From the NCBI GenBank assembly GCA_938085425.1, contig CALKGQ010000030.1:1-35449 (forward strand): a stretch of DNA of 35,449 nucleotides. The letters run 5' to 3'. The notes beneath the pieces were generated by a model. That model was not told the origin of the DNA. It worked only from the letters and a program-made list of their open reading frames with translations, and ran no database searches. The DNA comes from an uncultured Flavobacteriales bacterium. GTDB taxonomy: Bacteria; Bacteroidota; Bacteroidia; Flavobacteriales_D; Sanyastnellaceae. The number at the start of each line of letters is the position of its first letter. Position 1 is the stretch's first letter. Positions 32,710 to 35,449 of the stretch are shown piece by piece. Made by a program: the position numbers and the translations under genes.

Positions 32710-33810
32710 ACCCGAATGGACACGACTTGGGGCACAAGCCTTTCCGCACCTCATGGTTCTCCTTGGGGTTGGGATGGCTTGGGCGGTGTTCCGTTCAGGC
32801 GTCGAGTGGGCCGAACCATGGGGATGGCTTGGCGCATTGACCCTTCTGGTGCACCTGGGGCTGATGTTCATCCCAAGCAGGATCTTCCGCCCCCTTCGCT
32901 TGCGGTGGGCCCAGGCCCAGTGGTCCTCCGACGTACCTGCGCCATCGAATCGGTCGGAAATGGTGGCAAACGTCATGCTCGAATGGCCAAGGGCGATGCG
33001 CACCATGGCCTTGGCCGCCCTGACGGTGGCCCTGTTCAGGCCCCAAACAGCATCCACCGTCGAAAACATGACACGGGAAGGCATCGATCTTGTGCTGTCC
33101 ATGGACTTGAGTGCCTCCATGCTCTCCAAGGATTTCAGGCCCAACCGCCTCGAATCTGCCAAAGAGGTGGCCATGGAATTTGTGGACCGTCGCCCCTTCG
33201 ACCGCATAGGGGTCGTGGCCTACGAAGGGGAAGCCTTTACACAGGTGCCCATCACGACCGACCACATTGTCGTCAAGAATGGCATCAAGGCTTTGGACAC
33301 AGGAATGCTCGAAGGTGGGACGGCCATCGGCACGGGGCTCGCAGTGGCCGTGAACCGTTTGAGGGCGTCGGAGGCCAAGAGCAAGGTGATCGTGCTGCTC
33401 ACAGATGGAGAGAACAACGCTGGCCAAATGGAACCCCTAGACGCTGCGCAACTCGCGCGCCTCAATGGCATTCGGGTGTACACCATAGGGGTTGGCACCA
33501 TCGGCAAAGCAAAGAGCCCTGTGGCCATTCGCGCCAATGGAACCTACCAATACGATTGGGTCGATGTCCGCATCGACGAGCCCTCCTTGCAGCGCATTGC
33601 CGAATTGACAGACGGCCGATATTTCCGCGCCACCAACATGAAAAAACTGAAGGAAATCTACGCGGAGATTGACGCCCTTGAAAAGACGGAATTCAATGTG
33701 CTTCGCTACCAGCGCAAAAGCGAAGCAGGCACAGCGTGGATTGCCTTGGCCCTTTTTGCCATGGGCATGGAAATGCTGCTCCGTACGACCCTCTTCAAAT
33801 CGCTGCAGGC

Positions 33811-33814
<4 letters not shown>
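32702..33814 (+). CDS. batA: BatA-like vWA-domain membrane protein
   Basis: A 370-residue inner-membrane protein. It has hydrophobic N-terminal segments (about residues 14-58 and 100-113), a vWA domain and a C-terminal helix (TAWIALALFAMGMEMLLRTT). The MIDAS is complete: IDLVLSMDLSASMLSKDF (D135-x-S137-x-S139), EGGTAIGTGLAVAV supplies the Thr, and VIVLLTDGENNAGQ the Asp. The ATG at 32702 overlaps the end of the preceding gene and gives the family start. The stop overlaps the next ATG. In Bacteroides, Bat proteins are linked to oxygen tolerance; the molecular role is unresolved. Confidence 0.92.

Positions 33815-35449
<1,635 letters not shown>

Overview
The window comes from a Bacteroidota chromosome, probably Flavobacteriales-like and fairly GC-rich (roughly 55-60% by eye). 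The phylum call rests on several traits. Promoter -7 boxes of the form TAnnTTTG/TAnnTTCG sit just before many starts, and Shine-Dalgarno motifs are almost absent. Lineage-typical families are present: a DUF5916 outer-membrane barrel, a secreted protein with a probable type IX secretion tail, zapA-rny, serC-serA-DUF1015 and a moxR-DUF58-bat cluster. I do not assign a genus. I see no rRNA, tRNA, insertion sequence, prophage or CRISPR array. Coding density is very high, many adjacent genes overlap by 1-14 bp, and no stretch over about 160 bp lacks a gene.

Layout, left to right. 1-918: the 3' part of a class I photolyase gene cut by the window edge. 945-2051: a family III CoA-transferase, whose end overlaps the convergent lytic transglycosylase gene (2942-2025). 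4376-3049 (minus): a Wza-like polysaccharide export lipoprotein and RmlC. Their promoter faces a divergent promoter for GNAT-mltG-DUF5916 (4405-8356). 10170-8350 (minus): a secreted M23 peptidase. 10244-13863: a small coiled-coil protein, ZapA, RNase Y and an O-antigen-type flippase. 13895-14491: a thiol glutathione peroxidase. 14647-18960: serC, serA, DUF1015, a PLP-homeostasis protein and a small membrane protein, followed by a secreted beta-propeller-like protein (19018-20112). 22571-20115 (minus): priA, divergent from bcp (22634-23107). 23210-25302: recA and a TPR lipoprotein, ending at a strong bidirectional terminator. 29665-25383 (minus): a MazG-like hydrolase, a DUF4442 thioesterase-like protein, thrS, infC, rpmI and rplT. 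29795-35449: moxR, DUF58, a BatD-like membrane protein, batA and a batB-batC fusion that runs off the right edge inside a 9-bp tandem repeat.

Several units make functional sense. PLP-dependent SerC sits with NAD-dependent SerA and a PLP-buffering protein. ThrS, IF3, L35 and L20 form a classical translation operon. MoxR, DUF58, BatA and BatB/C form an envelope AAA-vWA system. MltG, the MltD-like enzyme and the M23 peptidase remodel peptidoglycan but lie in separate transcription units.

The most notable observations are regulatory or architectural; I did not find a convincing new multi-gene system. At seven genes the -7 box lies only 4-6 nt before the start codon, which predicts leaderless mRNAs. 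Two such boxes form a face-to-face palindrome. infC has no canonical start codon and seems to begin at ATC. Perfect inverted repeats lie in the recA and bcp/priA control regions. BatB and BatC are fused, with a Gln-Gln-Asp repeat beyond the TPR part.
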